Positions 14,035-15,807 of a stretch of DNA of 15,807 bases are shown one piece after another. Position 1 is the first letter of the stretch. Each line of letters begins with the position of its first letter. This stretch comes from Candidatus Sigynarchaeota archaeon (GTDB taxonomy: Archaea > Asgardarchaeota > Lokiarchaeia > Sigynarchaeales > Sigynarchaeaceae): NCBI GenBank assembly GCA_030587525.1, contig JAUQYW010000680.1:1-15807 (forward strand), written 5' to 3'. A program made the position numbers and the translations under genes. A model generated the notes under the pieces. That model had not been told where the DNA came from and ran no database searches. It was given only the letters and a program-made list of their open reading frames with translations.

Positions 14035-14228
14035 TTTTCACACCAGTCGCTAATTTCAATACCACAACACGCCCTCTTAAACCTTTCGTGCGCCCCATGG
14101 AACGCTTCGCCAGCCTCTCCCGCCGCCAATTTGCAGTCCGCGTCACCACGTACGCAACGTTCGATTGGTCGGAAGAAATCGCCCGGCCGGGACACCATGA
14201 CGATAGATTCCATGTGCAGCAAACTCAT
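13995..14228 (-). CDS. Small conserved ORF B2 of cassette 2
   Basis: A 77-aa ORF whose first ~45 residues match ORF B1 (VMVSRPGDF, RPI, KLAAGEAG). The frames of B1 and B2 part after a 1-bp indel, so the C-terminal parts are unrelated. It starts about 23 nt after a TATA box (14251-14260), consistent with leaderless translation, and overlaps the first codons of the WD40 gene by 40 nt. It may be a genuine microprotein or a translated leader. Confidence 0.4.
   Translation of the reverse strand: MSLLHMESIVMVSRPGDFFRPIERCVRGDADCKLAAGEAGEAFHGAHERFKRACCGIEISDWCENWPERTKTRSNTR
14041..14091 (-). promoter_or_regulatory. Conserved promoter and SD of the WD40 gene
   Basis: Positions 14071-14091 are identical over 21 bp to 5236-5256 and contain the minus-strand GGTTTAAG TATA-like box. 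ACTGGTG (14040-14046) is the conserved SD. The surrounding bases are less conserved, as expected if these two signals are under selection. Confidence 0.55.
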
Positions 14229-14248
14229 GGCTGTAACTTCTCATCACT

Positions 14249-14260
14249 CGTATAAAAAGG
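14249..14260 (-). promoter_or_regulatory. TATA box for ORF B2
   Basis: On the minus strand CCTTTTTATA is conserved with the cassette 1 box at 5413-5424 and at the same distance from the ORF B start. Confidence 0.5.
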
Positions 14261-14282
14261 AAAAAACCTTCCCATCGCGCTA

Positions 14283-14798
14283 TTAATCCCGCGCCCGCAG
14301 CAGGCACTCGTACGTGCCCGCGAACGCCCCGCCGCGGCTCCCCGGCACCCGAGCGAACCCAACCATATCCCAGCCATCCGCGGCGAACCCAGCTACCACG
14401 TCGGCGATGCTGCCCGTCTCCGCCTCGATCCATTGCCCGCCGTCCGCATCTCGGTGCCGCATCTTCACCACCACGTTGTCCACCACGACCGCCTCGATCA
14501 CGAGCGCCAAAAACACGGGCCTCTCAGGCACCACCGGCGCCGCGGCAACCATGGGCTTCCCGACTCCCAGCATGGCCCGCCATTGAGCCGCGCCACCCTT
14601 CAGCGCACTCCCCACGATTGCGGGACTCGTCTTGAACGCGGCCTGCAGTGCCCGGTATGTCATCCACGGCTTCCGCTCCTTTCGCTCGCAGATCGCCAGT
14701 CGTTTCTCGATGTCTTGTTTCCGCAGTCGCCGCGCCACGCACGCCGCCTCGCGGGGCCACGATATGCCCCGCGCTTCGTTATTGCTACCGTAATGCAT
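14283..14798 (-). CDS. Cassette gene A2, conserved protein of unknown function (paralogue of A1)
   Basis: A 171-aa protein colinear with A1. The changes concentrate at residues 7-20 and in the central linker (about 78-95), while the basic helical segment and the last ~75 residues are nearly invariant, with only conservative substitutions such as I/V and I/M. That pattern indicates purifying selection on both copies, so both are probably functional. A TATA-like TTTAATTATAAG lies only about 12 nt before the ATG, closer than expected, so transcription may start further upstream, near hairpin repeat copy 4. It is 54 bp upstream of ORF B2 on the same strand. Function unknown. Confidence 0.8.
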   Translation of the reverse strand: MHYGSNNEARGISWPREAACVARRLRKQDIEKRLAICERKERKPWMTYRALQAAFKTSPAIVGSALKGGAAQWRAMLGVGKPMVAAAPVVPERPVFLALVIEAVVVDNVVVKMRHRDADGGQWIEAETGSIADVVAGFAADGWDMVGFARVPGSRGGAFAGTYECLLRARD

Positions 14799-14835
14799 CC
14801 ACTTATAATTAAACCCTGCACAAATTCGCCAGTGC

Positions 14836-14891
14836 TAACGTGTGACATGGCGACGAGGGCGCCGGTAAAATACCGGGTTGCTGAGACGGGG
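14836..14891 (+). repeat. Hairpin repeat, copy 4 of 4
   Basis: The most complete copy, from TAACGTGTGACATGG to TTGCTGAGACGGG, with both stems perfect. It lies 37 bp upstream of gene A2, the same side as copy 1 relative to gene A1. Confidence 0.88.
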
Positions 14892-14960
14892 GTGTACGCG
14901 CCAAGGTACTGTCACCCGGTACTTGCGATAATGCACGAGATTGCGGGGTAGGAAATGGGG

Positions 14961-15653
14961 TCATTCACTATCCAAATAGTCCTTATCCCATTTATCAGAA
15001 ACTTTGTTTATGGCTTTATCTCTTTTTACTTGCTTCTTACCCCGGACTTTGATGATGGCAATGATCACCAATATTATTGCCGAAATCGTTATCAATATTG
15101 AAGTGATGTAATCTGGTGTAGTATCCCGGGGTGTTCCTGGTATTTGAATGGTGACTGAAACACTATCAGAATCTCCATCAATATCCGTCACTGTTAGAGT
15201 TGCCGTGTAATTCCGTGGATAAGGGGAGTTCCTAAAGGATACAGAGAGATTTCTGGAGGTATAATTAGTTCTGAATGTTTCGATGGACCATGCAAAGGAA
15301 AGATTACCATTACCTTCTGTTCCCGTGAAAAGGAAATCCACCGTTGTACCGTTGATGGTATAGTTAATAATAGCATTTGGATTTAAATCTGGTATGATCG
15401 TGATAGTTTTAATGACGGAAATACTATCATTATCGACATCTTTTACGGTTAGATTTATTGAAAAATCACCCGGATCTGAAAAAATATGCGTTGGCTCTCT
15501 AGTGTTTGATGGTGGGCTTCCATCATTGAACTCCCATTGATATCGAGCATAAAATGAACCCCCATTCCCGTAGGTTCCGTTATAGCGGAATTTAATTTCC
15601 TCCCCTGCGATAAACAAAGAATTAGTTATATAGAAATCCGGTTGAGGAAACAA
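14961..15653 (-). CDS. PKD-domain surface protein with C-terminal membrane anchor, 5' end damaged or missing
   Basis: A 230-aa protein. Two PKD (Ig-like beta sandwich) domains occupy about residues 14-87 and 92-171; the first has the signature YQWEFNDGSPPS, then PTHIFSDPGDFSINLTVKD. Eight N-x-S/T sequons lie in them. A TM at 183-203 is followed by a Lys-rich cytoplasmic tail. PKD domains occur on archaeal cell surfaces, where they mediate adhesion or support other domains. The only start is a TTG at 15653. The frame stays open and protein-like for 12 more codons (VDSFSAFYLQQD) to a TAG at 15690-15692. No signal peptide is encoded, although the topology demands one. The gene is therefore probably N-terminally truncated or frameshifted. 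Confidence 0.75.
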   Translation of the reverse strand: MFPQPDFYITNSLFIAGEEIKFRYNGTYGNGGSFYARYQWEFNDGSPPSNTREPTHIFSDPGDFSINLTVKDVDNDSISVIKTITIIPDLNPNAIINYTINGTTVDFLFTGTEGNGNLSFAWSIETFRTNYTSRNLSVSFRNSPYPRNYTATLTVTDIDGDSDSVSVTIQIPGTPRDTTPDYITSILITISAIILVIIAIIKVRGKKQVKRDKAINKVSDKWDKDYLDSE

Positions 15654-15685
15654 ATCTTGTTGAAGGTAAAAAGCACTAAATGAGT

Positions 15686-15784
15686 CTACCTAACTAAAAC
15701 GTGGGGCACCGACATATTTATTTCTTTCACGATCGTTTGCTCTTCGAAAAACGCACGTTTCGGGAAATGAATGCGCTTTAACAT
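15686..15784 (-). CDS. Possible short or partial ORF at the window edge
   Basis: A minus-strand frame open from the right edge of the window to a TAG at 15686-15688 begins MLKRIHFPKRAFFEEQ at an ATG (15784). It may be the C-terminus of a gene entering from outside. The reading character is weak and nothing is recognised. Confidence 0.2.
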   Translation of the reverse strand: MLKRIHFPKRAFFEEQTIVKEINMSVPHVLVR

Positions 15785-15807
15785 TTTTCGTTGTTGTCCG
15801 TTTCGAT

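Larger units (their letters stand above)
14032..14799 (-). repeat. Duplicated cassette head, copy 2
   Basis: The paralogous segment of 5197-5963, in the same orientation, holding A2, ORF B2, the TATA boxes and the SD. The boundaries are the same: the start codon of gene A on one side and the start codon of the variable gene on the other. Confidence 0.85.

Noticed and set aside
6242..14891. Four repeats as a CRISPR array
   Set aside because: Spacing is 0.45 to 5.9 kb with genes between copies; there are no regular spacers.

Overview
The window looks archaeal. Start codons are preceded by TATA-like boxes about 25-45 nt upstream, and several have GGTG/GGAGG-type Shine-Dalgarno (SD) motifs. Long T-runs follow genes, and many secreted-type ORFs are rich in N-x-S/T sequons. 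The mix of SDS22-type LRR, seven-bladed WD40, RING-like zinc cluster, PKD, PIN/RHH and DUF433 proteins suggests an accessory region of an Asgard-type archaeon. That assignment is inference, because no rRNA or ribosomal marker is present. No tRNA, rRNA, CRISPR array or transposase was seen.

Layout. (1) 136-4254 (+): a 1372-aa membrane protein with a sequon-rich extracytoplasmic N-terminal third, membrane segments, and a sequon-free C-terminal two thirds that carries a PD-(D/E)XK nuclease-like motif set. (2) 4315-5962 (-): cassette 1, made of gene A1 (171 aa), small ORF B1 and an LRR protein. (3) 6242-8961: an accessory stretch punctuated by three copies of a ~47-bp hairpin repeat. It holds a small TM protein, a VapB/VapC-like toxin-antitoxin pair with a palindromic operator, long repeat A, and a 2-TM protein with a RING-like zinc cluster. 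(4) 8970-10133 (-): an apparent three-gene operon comprising an unlisted 59-aa DUF433 protein, a small Cys-rich protein and a conserved 185-aa protein. (5) 10219-12283: long repeat B abutting a truncated HTH-like gene, a decayed ORF, a membrane-anchored secreted protein, an N-terminally truncated SCP2 fragment, a tandem palindrome and a short hypothetical gene. (6) 12298-14798 (-): cassette 2, made of A2, B2 and a WD40 protein. (7) A fourth hairpin repeat and a C-terminally anchored PKD protein with a damaged or missing N-terminus.

The main observation is that cassettes 1 and 2 are paralogous over about 770 bp. Gene A, ORF B, two TATA boxes and the SD are all conserved, and homology stops at the start codon of the third gene. 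That third gene is unrelated between copies: LRR in one, winged-helix plus WD40 in the other. It is a conserved head driving an interchangeable scaffold protein. A hairpin repeat lies on the upstream side of both cassettes. Together with the ~315-bp direct repeat and several truncated genes, this describes a recombining accessory island. Its function is not known from the sequence; a defence, recognition or conflict role is a hypothesis.
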